Assembly (NCBI RefSeq): GCF_963975345.1
Contig: NZ_CAXBGE010000004.1
Location: 1 to 64,000 of the forward strand
DNA from: Maricaulis sp963975345
GTDB lineage: Bacteria; Pseudomonadota; Alphaproteobacteria; Caulobacterales; Maricaulaceae
DNA length: 64,000 nucleotides
Direction: 5' to 3'
Position numbers and translations under genes: made by a program. The notes under the pieces were generated by a model. It was not told the origin of the DNA. It saw only the letters and a list, made by a program, of their open reading frames with translations, and did no database searches. Every line of letters starts with the position of its first letter. Within the stretch, counting starts at the first letter, position 1. This document shows, in pieces, positions 16,744 through 24,405 of the stretch.

Positions 16744-16841
16744 CTTCCCCCGGATTTATTCCGGGGTCTGCCGGAGGGGAATCCAGCTAGGCTGCCAACG
16801 GGATGCAGGCCCCGGAATTCGCTGCGCTCCTCCGGGGGAAG
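16744..16841. repeat. Palindromic element able to fold as two hairpins or one long stem
   Basis: Two local hairpins share the same 7-base arms: CCCCGGA (16748-16754)/TCCGGGG (16760-16766) and CCCCGGA (16810-16816)/TCCGGGG (16831-16837). Alternatively the outer arms CTTCCCCCGGA (16744-16754) and TCCGGGGGAAG (16831-16841) pair over 11 bp, and ATTCCGGGG (16758-16766) pairs with CCCCGGAAT (16810-16818). Looks like a dispersed REP/BIME-type intergenic element. The rest of 16599-16893 has no gene; a further GCGGGC-TGAC-GCCCGC hairpin at about 16867-16882 may terminate transcription. Confidence 0.65.
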
Positions 16842-16893
16842 ATGGGTTGTATGGGTGGAGCGGGAAGCGGGCTGACGCCCGCCCGAATCGCGT

Positions 16894-17274
16894 TTAGCGC
16901 TTGCGCTTCTTCCTTGCCGCATAGCGCGCATCGCGCTCGGCTTTCTTCGCGGCTTCTTCGGCGATATGCCGCTCGAGCTCAAGCTTTTCTTCGGCTTCGC
17001 GCGCTGCGATCTCGGCCTGTTCGGCGGCGAGGGCGGCTTCGGCCTTGGCGGCGAGTTCGGCAGCTTTGCGGACTTTTGTTTCTTCTTTCACGCGCTCGCG
17101 CTCAAGGCGGCGCGCTTCGCGGGCCTTGGCAATGGCTTCGCGTTCTGCGCGCTTGGCAGCGAGTTCCGGGTCGTCGAGCTTCGGCGCGGTCTTGAATTTT
17201 TCCAGGAGCTTTTTCTTGGCCTCGGCAGCACTCTGTTTGCGGTCGGCGAAGGTCGGATTTGCGTAGTTTTTCAA
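16894..17274 (-). CDS. DUF6481-family highly charged protein
   Basis: 126 residues from a TTG start at 17274, chosen because AAGGA lies about ten bases upstream and because family members begin at MKNYxxPTF; here the codons read (L/M)KNYANPTFADRKQSAAEAKKKLLEKFK. The frame is open further upstream, but that part is arginine-rich and unlike the family. The body is a continuous Ala/Glu/Lys/Arg helix (AEREAIAKAREARRLERERVKEE), probably one long coiled coil, ending in ARYAARKKRKR-like basic residues. The family is common in alphaproteobacteria and has no known function; nucleic-acid or cell-envelope association is speculation. Confidence 0.75.
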   Translation of the reverse strand: MKNYANPTFADRKQSAAEAKKKLLEKFKTAPKLDDPELAAKRAEREAIAKAREARRLERERVKEETKVRKAAELAAKAEAALAAEQAEIAAREAEEKLELERHIAEEAAKKAERDARYAARKKRKR

Positions 17275-17403
17275 GCTGTATTCGTCCTTGGTTCGGGTCA
17301 AAGCCGGTCTGGCGCGCCGCCATCGGCGACGATCTGCCCCTGTCTGCCCTTGCTGACGCGTCAGCACAACCCCGCCTGTGCGCCTTTGTCGCAGATTCTT
17401 GCT

Positions 17404-17417
17404 TTGATAAATATCAA
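17404..17417. promoter_or_regulatory. FNR/FixK box upstream of ubiTUV
   Basis: TTGATAAATATCAA, a perfect match to the TTGAT-N4-ATCAA consensus of FNR/FixK-type regulators, centred about 55 bases before the ubiT ATG. This fits oxygen-responsive control of the oxygen-independent ubiquinone genes, as known for E. coli ubiUV. The Crp-family protein at 6517 lacks the FNR cysteines and recognition residues, so the acting regulator is probably encoded elsewhere. Confidence 0.8.
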
Positions 17418-17465
17418 GTCACGGGGCTATCACTTGGAGACCGAAACGGCCCGGGTTGATCGATC

Positions 17466-18020
17466 ATGTTGCCACAATCACTGCTTCGTCCCGTTCAGAC
17501 CATGGGTCGGATCCTCGCAGCGCGGCCTTGGCCGGCGGGCCCGCTGGGTCGCGGCGCCGCGCAAGCGTCGACCTTGGCGATGCAGCCGGCGGCGTTGATG
17601 CTGACGGCGTCGCTACGGCGGCTGGCTCGGCGGAGGCCCGAAGTCTTTGAGCGGCTTGGTGCGGCGCGTCAGGCGCGCATTCTGATCTGCCCGGCCGGTG
17701 CACCGATTGCGTTTCTGGTCTGCCCGGACGGGCGGCGTGGATCGGTGAAGGCGGTGAGGGCCGGGTCGTTGACGCCGTGCGAGGCGCGGATCGAGGCACC
17801 GCTCGATCTGTTATTGCGTCTGATGCAGGGCAGCGAGGATGGCGATGCCGCATTCTTCGCCTCCGATCTATGGATTGAAGGCGATACCGCCATTGTACTC
17901 AGCTTGCGCAATGCGATCGAGGAGGCGGAGATGACACTGCTCGATCTCCTGCCGCTACCGGCTTTGCCGCTTGTGCCGTCAGCGCCGTGGCGTGCCGTAA
18001 TGCCGGGGAGCCAGGCATGA
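17466..18020 (+). CDS. ubiT: Ubiquinone biosynthesis accessory protein UbiT (SCP2 domain)
   Basis: 184 residues. UbiT is an SCP2-domain, lipid-binding accessory factor needed for oxygen-independent ubiquinone synthesis. The hydrophobic sterol-carrier-like core (APIAFLVCPDGRRGSVKAV, CEARIEAPLDLLLRLMQGSEDGDAAFFASDLWIEGDTAIVLSLRNAIE) is visible at about residues 75-155 and is followed by a Leu/Pro-rich tail. The assignment rests mainly on the downstream ubiU and ubiV genes; the UbiU ATG overlaps its stop codon (ATGA). A perfect FNR box precedes it. Confidence 0.85.
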   Translation: MLPQSLLRPVQTMGRILAARPWPAGPLGRGAAQASTLAMQPAALMLTASLRRLARRRPEVFERLGAARQARILICPAGAPIAFLVCPDGRRGSVKAVRAGSLTPCEARIEAPLDLLLRLMQGSEDGDAAFFASDLWIEGDTAIVLSLRNAIEEAEMTLLDLLPLPALPLVPSAPWRAVMPGSQA

Positions 18021-19018
18021 CGCGCGGCCCACTCGAACTGGTCTGCCCGGCGGGCACGCCTTCGGCCTTGCGCGCGGCGGTCAATGCCGGCGCTGATACG
18101 GTCTATTGCGGGCTGCGCGACGAGACCAATGCCCGCAATTTCCCCGGTCTCAATTTCTCCGATCCCGAATTGGCCGAAGGCGTTGCCTATGCGCACCAGC
18201 GCGGCGCCAAGGTGATGGTCGCGATCAACACATTTGCCCAAGCCGGCAAAACGGCCATCTGGGCCCGCGCCGTTGATGCGGCAGCGGCGGCCGGTGCCGA
18301 TGCCATCATTGCCGCCGACATGGCTGTGCTGGGACAGGCCGCCTCACACCATCCGGATCTACGAGTGCACCTGTCGGTCCAGGCGGCGGCGGGCACGCCG
18401 GAAGCGATCCGGTTTTACGCAAACCGCTTCGGCGTCAAACGGGTCGTGCTGCCGCGGATCCTGTCGATTCCCGAGATCAAGGCGCTGATCGGCGAGATCG
18501 ATATCGAGGTCGAGGTGTTCGCCTTTGGCGGGCTATGTGTGATGACGGAGGGGCGCTGTGACCTGTCCTCCTATGTCACCGGGCGCTCGCCCAATCTCGA
18601 CGGCGTTTGCTCGCCGCCTGAAGCGGTCAGCTATTCGCGCCAGGATGGCAGCCGTTCAGTCGCGCTCGGTGGACTGACGATTGACCGGCAGGTCGACGGC
18701 GCCCCGCTGGGCTATCCAACCCTGTGCAAGGGCCGCTTCATGGCGGGCGGCAAGACCGGGCATTTGTTCGAGGATCCCGTCAGTCTCAATACAATCGATG
18801 TGCTACCGCAATTGCTCGATGCCGGTGTCACGGCGCTCAAAATCGAGGGCCGCCAGCGCGGCAAGGCCTATGTCGAAGCGGTGACGCGCCAGTTCCGGCA
18901 GGCGATTGATGCGCTGGGCGGCGCGGATGGGCAGCCGGCAGCTGGGGCTGCGATGCTCAATACGCTGGCGGAAGGCCAGCGCGGCACGGTGGGAGCGTAC
19001 AAGAAAACATGGCGATGA
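18017..19018 (+). CDS. ubiU: Oxygen-independent ubiquinone hydroxylase subunit UbiU (U32 family)
   Basis: 333 residues from ATG 18017, close to E. coli UbiU (331). It opens with the U32-peptidase-like LELVCPAGTPSALRAAVNAGADTVYCG. The cysteines that bind the 4Fe-4S cluster are in place: FGGLCVMTEGRC, NLDGVCSPPEAV and YPTLCKGRFM. UbiU and UbiV form a heterodimer carrying two 4Fe-4S clusters and take part in hydroxylating the ubiquinone ring without O2, using prephenate as oxygen donor in E. coli. Start overlaps the ubiT stop; its last ten bases overlap ubiV. Earlier in-frame codons at 17987 fall within ubiT and are not used. Confidence 0.93.
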   Translation: MTRGPLELVCPAGTPSALRAAVNAGADTVYCGLRDETNARNFPGLNFSDPELAEGVAYAHQRGAKVMVAINTFAQAGKTAIWARAVDAAAAAGADAIIAADMAVLGQAASHHPDLRVHLSVQAAAGTPEAIRFYANRFGVKRVVLPRILSIPEIKALIGEIDIEVEVFAFGGLCVMTEGRCDLSSYVTGRSPNLDGVCSPPEAVSYSRQDGSRSVALGGLTIDRQVDGAPLGYPTLCKGRFMAGGKTGHLFEDPVSLNTIDVLPQLLDAGVTALKIEGRQRGKAYVEAVTRQFRQAIDALGGADGQPAAGAAMLNTLAEGQRGTVGAYKKTWR

Positions 19019-19917
19019 ACCCGTCCCCGATCGCGCTGAGCCTCGGGCCGCTCTATTTCAATTGGCCCTCCGGTCAATTGCTCGATTTCTATGCCCGGAT
19101 TGCCGATGAGACGCCGGTCGAACGGGTCTATCTGGGTGAAATCGTCTGCGGCAAGCGGGGCCCCTTGACCCAGCTCGCCGTCGCCACCGCAGCAGAACGG
19201 CTCGAGCGGGCCGGCAAGACCGTGATCTGGTCAACGCTGATCTCACCGGTCAATCGCCGCGAACGTCGCCTGACCGAGGAGCTGGTGCGCGAAGGTGAAC
19301 AGGTGGAATTGAATGATTTCGGCGGGCTGGCGGGCCGCGCCGGCGCCGGGTTTACGGCCGGACCCTTCCTCAATGTCTATAATGAAGACACGGCCTTGAT
19401 GCTGCAGGAAATGGGCTGCACGCGCTGGTGTCCGCCGGTAGAATTGTCCTTGCAGTCGATCTCTGACATCGCGGCGCGCTGTCCCGGGCTGGAGACTGAA
19501 CTGTTTGGCTTTGGCCGTTTGCCGCTGGCGCATTCAGGCCGCTGCTATCACGCGCGTCAGCATGGCCTCAATCGCGATTCTTGCCGCTATGTCTGCGAAC
19601 ATGATCCCGATGGCTGCCGAGTCTCGACGCTCGATGGCACCGCCTTTCTCGCTTTCAACGGCGTTCAGACGCTGTCCGATGGCCTGCAGCTGTGCACCGA
19701 AACGCCGGAGACTTTGCGGATGGCGGGGATATCGGCCCTGCGTCTGTCGCCGCACAGCATCGGGACGGTCGAGGTCGCCAACGCCCTGCGCAAATTTCTC
19801 GACGGCGACAGCAGCGCGCGGGAGATGGTCGAGGCCGTGCGCGCCTCGACGCTGCCGCTGCCGCTTGTGAATGGCTATCTGGCCGGGAAGGCGGGGCTGG
19901 AATGGACGATGGCGTGA
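19009..19917 (+). CDS. ubiV: Oxygen-independent ubiquinone hydroxylase subunit UbiV (U32 family)
   Basis: 302 residues, close to E. coli UbiV (about 292). The opening LGPLYFNWPSGQLLDFYARIADETPVERVYLGEIVCGKRGP aligns with UbiV, including the first cluster Cys. The others are in GRLPLAHSGRCYHAR and RDSCRYVCEHDPDGC. It partners with UbiU in anaerobic ring hydroxylation. ATG 19009 overlaps ubiU by ten bases; ATG 19015 is equally possible. Its stop overlaps the start of the chorismate-mutase-family gene, so four genes form one coupled unit. Confidence 0.93.
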   Translation: MAMNPSPIALSLGPLYFNWPSGQLLDFYARIADETPVERVYLGEIVCGKRGPLTQLAVATAAERLERAGKTVIWSTLISPVNRRERRLTEELVREGEQVELNDFGGLAGRAGAGFTAGPFLNVYNEDTALMLQEMGCTRWCPPVELSLQSISDIAARCPGLETELFGFGRLPLAHSGRCYHARQHGLNRDSCRYVCEHDPDGCRVSTLDGTAFLAFNGVQTLSDGLQLCTETPETLRMAGISALRLSPHSIGTVEVANALRKFLDGDSSAREMVEAVRASTLPLPLVNGYLAGKAGLEWTMA

Positions 19918-20258
19918 GCGAAACCAATCTCGCTGCGGTGCGGTTGAAGATCGACCGGGTAGATCGCCAATTGGTGCGCATGCTGGCCGCGCGCAAAGTC
20001 CTCGTCGAGACGGCGGCGCGGATCAAGCGCTTCCCGCGCTATGTCGTCGATGCGGATCGCAATGAGGCGGTGTTGGAGAATGTGAGGCGCTGCGCGCGCG
20101 AATTTGGCCTGCCGGAGGCATTTGCCGAACGGGTTTGGCGCTATCAGACCGAGTTATGGATCCGCCACCAGCTCGATCTGATGGTGCGCGAAAGTGGCGA
20201 AATACCCTATGCTGGCAACAGGCCTGCCTCGCATGAGCGCGGTGTTCGGCCGGGTTGA
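19902..20258 (+). CDS. Chorismate mutase (AroQ)-family protein in the ubi operon
   Basis: 118 residues, all-helical AroQ fold. Compared with E. coli chorismate mutase, the active-site positions R11, R28, K39, D48, R51 and Q88 line up with Arg, Arg, Lys, Asp, Arg and Gln here (RLKIDRVDRQLVRMLAARK, IKRFPRYVVDADRNE, IRHQLDLM), but E52 is Asn. It could therefore be a chorismate mutase or a pyruvate-lyase-like relative acting on chorismate or isochorismate. Prephenate is the oxygen donor for UbiUV, so making prephenate beside ubiUV is an attractive role. Start is ATG 19902, or GTG 19914 overlapping the ubiV stop. Confidence 0.8.
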   Translation: MDDGVSETNLAAVRLKIDRVDRQLVRMLAARKVLVETAARIKRFPRYVVDADRNEAVLENVRRCAREFGLPEAFAERVWRYQTELWIRHQLDLMVRESGEIPYAGNRPASHERGVRPG

Positions 20259-20290
20259 TGCGTGGTGAAGGTTGTCAGCCCAACAGGCGT

Positions 20291-21049
20291 TTAGCGCACA
20301 TAACTCGCGCCATTGATGTCGATACAGCTGCCCGTCGCGCTTTGGCAGGCGCCCGAGGCGAGGAAGGCGCACATGGCGGCGATTTCTTCGGGTTCAGCCA
20401 TGCGGCCGATCGGTATTTCCGACTGGGCGGCGGCGATGCCGGCGGCGTTTTGCGGTGCCATGCGGGTATTGATCCAGCCGGGCGTGAGGGCATAGGCGTA
20501 GATCGCGTCGGGCCCCCATTGGCGCGCCAGCGTTTTCGTCAGCGACAGCAGCGCGGCCTTGGAGGCGCCATAGGCGATGTGGTCGCGATCTTCGCCGCGA
20601 TAGCCGGCGCGGCTGGAGATATTGATGATCGAGCCGCCGCCGCGCGTCACCATGGAGGGAATGGCGGCACGGCAGATATCGGCGACGGCCATCAGATTGA
20701 CCTGGAGAATGGTCGCCCAAGCCGCCTCCCAATCGGGATCTGAGGCCTCGAAGGGCGTTGCCCAATGGATGCCGGCATTATTGATGATCGTGTCGAGCTT
20801 GCCGCCCGCGAGATGTTGCGCCGCCTCGACCAGATCGCGGCCAGCTCCCGGCATGGACAGATCCGCCTCGACAGCCCCCAGCGCGCGCGGTCCGATCTCG
20901 CGTACGGCCAGATCGGCATCGGCCATATTGGCATTGCCATGCAGCACGACTTCCGCGCCCTGCTCGGCAAACAGTTTCGCCGCCGCCAGGCCAACGCCAT
21001 GGCTGGAACCGGTGATCAAGGCGCGCTTGCCGGAAAGGGGAAGGGACAT
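20291..21049 (-). CDS. SDR-family oxidoreductase
   Basis: 252-residue classical short-chain dehydrogenase: TGSSHGVG near residues 13-20, NNAG near 90, IINISSRAGYRG with the catalytic Ser, YGASK with Tyr/Lys, and TPGWINTRM after it. AGGAA lies seven bases before the ATG. Substrate unknown. It converges on the chorismate-mutase-family gene with 32 bases between stops, and a 136-bp palindromic element separates it from the aldehyde dehydrogenase on the same strand, so it may or may not share that operon's transcript. Confidence 0.87.
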   Translation of the reverse strand: MSLPLSGKRALITGSSHGVGLAAAKLFAEQGAEVVLHGNANMADADLAVREIGPRALGAVEADLSMPGAGRDLVEAAQHLAGGKLDTIINNAGIHWATPFEASDPDWEAAWATILQVNLMAVADICRAAIPSMVTRGGGSIINISSRAGYRGEDRDHIAYGASKAALLSLTKTLARQWGPDAIYAYALTPGWINTRMAPQNAAGIAAAQSEIPIGRMAEPEEIAAMCAFLASGACQSATGSCIDINGASYVR

Positions 21050-21150
21050 GGGGCGTTCCTGTAGAGCTTGAAGTTAGCGCTGTGTTAGGCGAATTCGGAA
21101 ACGCCGCCAAGCTGGGAGCACCAGACCCGTCGCGTTGTGCTCGTCGTCTT

Positions 21151-21286
21151 CACCAGCTCCGACCGCTCCGCGCCCACCTCTTCCATCAAGGAAGAGGTGG
21201 GCGCTTGATCTGACCGGCCTCGATTATCTCCTTCCTCTTCCCTGATGGAAGAGGTGGTCCGGACAAAGTCCGGGACGGAGCTTGTG
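21151..21286. repeat. 136-bp imperfect palindromic intergenic element
   Basis: Outer arms CACCAGCTCCG (21151-21161) and CGGAGCTTGTG (21276-21286) match at 10 of 11 positions. Inside lie a perfect 15-bp hairpin GCGCCCACCTCTTCC (21170-21184)/GGAAGAGGTGGGCGC (21190-21204), a second hairpin CCTCTTCC (21234-21241)/GGAAGAGG (21247-21254), and CCGGAC-AAA-GTCCGG (21259-21273). CCACCTCTTCCATCA (21174-21188) can also pair perfectly with TGATGGAAGAGGTGG (21243-21257). No gene in 21050-21318. Same two-way folding logic as the element at 16744-16841. Confidence 0.75.
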
Positions 21287-21318
21287 ATGATCGTAAAGTG
21301 CTGCCGTTGGCGTCGATG

Positions 21319-22740
21319 CTAGCTCATCTGCTTCTTTGACACCGTCTCGTAGAATTTCCCGTAGGGCGGGGCGAGCAGGCGGGAGGGGTGCCATTTGCCG
21401 GTCGCAAAGACCGCACGTTCATGGGTGAATGTGAGGAAACCGGCCTCGCCATGATAGCTGCCCTGACCCGACGCTCCGATACCGCCAAAGGGCAGGTCGG
21501 GCACGGAGAGGTGGAGCAGATTGGTATTGATGCCAACACCGCCGGACTGGCTCTGATCGAGGATGCGCGATGCCATCTCCTTGTCGGTGGAATAGACATA
21601 CAGCGCCAGCGGATGCTCGCGGTCAGCGACATAATTCGTCGCGGCGTCGATCTCGCTATAGCCGATCACTGGCAATAGCGGGCCGAAGATTTCCTCGGTC
21701 ATCAGCTTTGAATCGGCGGGCGGGTTGAGCACCACCGTTGGCGGGATTTTGCGTGCCGCTTGGGCGGCTTGGGCATCATGCTTGGCCTGCAGGATTTCGG
21801 CCCCGCCAGCGCGAGCTTCTTCGATCATGCCGGTCAGGCGCTCGTAATGGCGATCCGAGACGATGGCGGTATAGGCATCATCGCTGGAGGATTCGGGGAA
21901 TTGATGCTCGGCGATCTTGATGATCGCTTCGCCCAGGGCGCGCTCCTCGCCATTGGGCACCATCACGTAATCGGGCGCAACGCAGGTCTGGCCGGCATTG
22001 AAGAATTTACCCCAACCGATTGATTTGGCGGCGCTCAATTGTGGATAGCCCGGCGTGACGATGGCGGGCGATTTACCGCCGAGTTCCAGCGTGACGGGCA
22101 CCAGATTCTCTGCCGCCGCCATGGCGACGAGCCGGCCGACCTGGGTCGAGCCGGTATAAAAGAGATGGTCGAATTTCAGCTTGGAAAAGGCCTCGCCAAC
22201 CGCCGGCCCGCCGCTGATGACGCAGACATGGTCCTCCTCAAACGCTTCGCCGATCAGACGCTTCATCAGATCCGCTGTCGCCGGCGTGAGTTCAGACGGT
22301 TTGATCATCGCACGGCAGCCGGCACCCAGTGCTGCCACCAGCGGTGCCATGGCCAGCTGGAAGGGGTAATTCCATGGCGAGACAATGCCGACCACGCCCT
22401 TGGGTTCGCGGCGGATCGTTGACTTGCCGGGCATCAGAGTCATCGGCGTCGAGACGGTGCGCGATTTGGCCCATCTGCTTAGGTGTTTGGCGGTGTGATC
22501 GGCATCCTGGATCACGAAGGCGATCTCGCCGATGACGCTTTCCTGCTTGGCGCGATTGCCAAAATCACGGCTGATCGCGTCGCAGATCGCATCACTATTA
22601 TTCCGGCACAGAGCGGCAATGCGGGCGAGGTCGCGCTTGCGCAAATCGAGCGGCCGGTGACGTTCATGACGAAACGCGTCCCGCTGGGTGGCGAGCAGGG
22701 ATTTCATGCGTTCGATCTGCTTGGCTTCGGCTTCGCTCAT
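21319..22740 (-). CDS. Aldehyde dehydrogenase, coniferyl-aldehyde dehydrogenase type
   Basis: 473 residues, the short ALDH form typical of coniferyl aldehyde dehydrogenases and related fatty aldehyde dehydrogenases. Motifs: VGIVSPWNYPFQLAMAPLVAALGAGC (NAD pocket), FTGS equivalent FYTGSTQVG, LELGGKSP with the general-base Glu, FFNAGQTCVAPDYV with the catalytic Cys, and a hydrophobic C-terminal tail (HPSRLLAPPYGKFYETVSKKQ) that may touch membrane. GGAGG lies five bases before the ATG. It follows the GMC oxidoreductase by 54 bases on the same strand, suggesting sequential alcohol to aldehyde to acid oxidation. Confidence 0.88.
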   Translation of the reverse strand: MSEAEAKQIERMKSLLATQRDAFRHERHRPLDLRKRDLARIAALCRNNSDAICDAISRDFGNRAKQESVIGEIAFVIQDADHTAKHLSRWAKSRTVSTPMTLMPGKSTIRREPKGVVGIVSPWNYPFQLAMAPLVAALGAGCRAMIKPSELTPATADLMKRLIGEAFEEDHVCVISGGPAVGEAFSKLKFDHLFYTGSTQVGRLVAMAAAENLVPVTLELGGKSPAIVTPGYPQLSAAKSIGWGKFFNAGQTCVAPDYVMVPNGEERALGEAIIKIAEHQFPESSSDDAYTAIVSDRHYERLTGMIEEARAGGAEILQAKHDAQAAQAARKIPPTVVLNPPADSKLMTEEIFGPLLPVIGYSEIDAATNYVADREHPLALYVYSTDKEMASRILDQSQSGGVGINTNLLHLSVPDLPFGGIGASGQGSYHGEAGFLTFTHERAVFATGKWHPSRLLAPPYGKFYETVSKKQMS

Positions 22741-22794
22741 GGCGGCCTCCTGATTTAGTCTGGGCTCGACGGGCTGGTCTCAATGAGCTCGAGC

Positions 22795-24405
22795 TCAGGC
22801 CGTGTTATTATCTTCGGCGATCATCGCGCTGGCACGCGTCGCGATCATGATCGTCGGCGCATTGGTATTGCCGCCGATCAGGCGTGGCATCACCGAGGCA
22901 TCGACGACACGCAGCCCCGCGACACCCTTGACGCGGCAGCGGCTGTCCGTGACGGCCATCTCGCCCGACCCCATCGCGCAAGTCGAGGTCGGATGATACA
23001 GCGTTTCGGCGCGTTTCCGAACATCATCCTTGAGACCGTTCAGCGTCGTCACCTCGGCGCCGGGCCAGCGCTCGGCCTTGCGATCATAATCGAAGGCCGG
23101 CGAGGCGAGAATATCGCGCACCTTGCCGAGGCCATCCGCGAGCACTTCGAGATCGAACTCGTCCTCGAGATAATTCGGCTGGATCGCCGGATGCTCATAG
23201 GGATCGGTTGATTTGAGCGTGATTTCACCGCGGCTCTTGGGGTAGAGCTGACAGACATGCAGGGTGACACCATGCCCCCAAGCCTTTTCCAGCCCGTGCG
23301 GATTGGAAATGGCGGGGATGAAGACCAACTGCATATCGGGCAGATCGCCAGCAAACGCCGATTTGATAAAGGCGCCGCCCTGGACGGGATTGACGGTGAA
23401 GGGTCCGTCCCCCGCCAGAGCCCAGCGCGCCACCATATAGAGGTGGTTGGGCATGGAGCGCAGCGAATTGCCGATCGAAGTCGAGGACTTGGTCCAGAGC
23501 TGGGCCGTGATGTCGAGATGGTCCTGCAAATTCTTGCCGACACCGGGCACGTCGGATTCAACAGCGATGCCCAGGGCGCGCAATTCATCGGCCGGCCCGA
23601 CGCCCGAGAGCAGCAGGGTTTGCGGCGAATTGATCGCCCCGCCCGACAGGATGATTTCCTTGCGCGCTGTGAGCGTGGTCGTGACACCGTCAATATCGAC
23701 CTCGACGCCGGTAGCGCGGCCGCCCTCAATGATTACCCGGCGCACCATCGCCTTGGTCGTCACCGAGCAGTTTTCCCGCTCCAGGGCAGGGCGCAGGAAG
23801 GCATCGGCGGCAGAGCAGCGCTTCTTGCCCTTCTGGGTCACCTGGTAGGGACCGAAGCCTTCCTGGGTTGGACCATTGAAGTCGGGATTGCGTTTGTATT
23901 GCAGCTCATCTCCGGCCTTGAAGAAGGCCTCGGTCAGGGGATTGAGCGGCGCTATATCCTGGACCCAGAGCGGACCATCGGTGCCGTGCAACTCGCTCGG
24001 CCCACGCGTCTGGTGCTCGACTTCCTTGAAGGCGGGCAGGGCATTGGCCCAGTTCCAGCCCTTCGCGCCATAAGCACTTTCCCACTCGTCGTAATTTTCG
24101 TGGGCGCCGCGCATATAGTGCATCGCATTGATCGAGGAGGAGCCGCCTAGCGTCTTGCCGCGTGGCCAGAGCAGTTTGCGGTCATGCAGGTGTTTCTGCT
24201 CTTCGGTCCAATAGCCCCAGTTGAAATCCTCGCCGGTGACGGCGAATTGCAACAGCATCGGCGTGCGGATAATCGGGCTATCGTCAGAGCCGCCCGCCTC
24301 AAGCAGACAGACCGAGACGGTTGGATCGCGCGACAGGCGTTCAGCAACGGTGCAGCCGGCCGAACCGGCACCGCAGATGATGTAATCATAAGCCGTTTCA
24401 CTCAT
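22795..24405 (-). CDS. GMC-family FAD-dependent alcohol dehydrogenase
   Basis: 536 residues from ATG 24405. That start gives the normal GMC opening MSETAYDYIICGAGSAGCTVAERL with the FAD GxGxxG, and GGAG lies 7 bases upstream; the open frame before it is basic and non-conserved. Other motifs: GKTLGGSSSINAMHYMRG (GMC signature 1), GAINSPQTLLLSGVGP (signature 2), and the C-terminal catalytic His/Asn region YHPTSTCAMG and GNTNAPTIMIATRASAM. It should oxidise a primary alcohol, as in alkanol, PEG or choline dehydrogenases. The first eight bases overlap the serine hydrolase gene, so the hydrolase and this enzyme are co-translated. Confidence 0.9.
   Translation of the reverse strand: MSETAYDYIICGAGSAGCTVAERLSRDPTVSVCLLEAGGSDDSPIIRTPMLLQFAVTGEDFNWGYWTEEQKHLHDRKLLWPRGKTLGGSSSINAMHYMRGAHENYDEWESAYGAKGWNWANALPAFKEVEHQTRGPSELHGTDGPLWVQDIAPLNPLTEAFFKAGDELQYKRNPDFNGPTQEGFGPYQVTQKGKKRCSAADAFLRPALERENCSVTTKAMVRRVIIEGGRATGVEVDIDGVTTTLTARKEIILSGGAINSPQTLLLSGVGPADELRALGIAVESDVPGVGKNLQDHLDITAQLWTKSSTSIGNSLRSMPNHLYMVARWALAGDGPFTVNPVQGGAFIKSAFAGDLPDMQLVFIPAISNPHGLEKAWGHGVTLHVCQLYPKSRGEITLKSTDPYEHPAIQPNYLEDEFDLEVLADGLGKVRDILASPAFDYDRKAERWPGAEVTTLNGLKDDVRKRAETLYHPTSTCAMGSGEMAVTDSRCRVKGVAGLRVVDASVMPRLIGGNTNAPTIMIATRASAMIAEDNNTA

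Noticed and set aside
16492..16875. Frame overlapping the end of the orphan membrane gene and the palindromic element
   Set aside because: Translation is repeat-derived and shows no conserved features.
23257..24150. Plus-strand frame opposite the GMC oxidoreductase
   Set aside because: Antisense shadow; the minus-strand protein has complete FAD and catalytic motifs.
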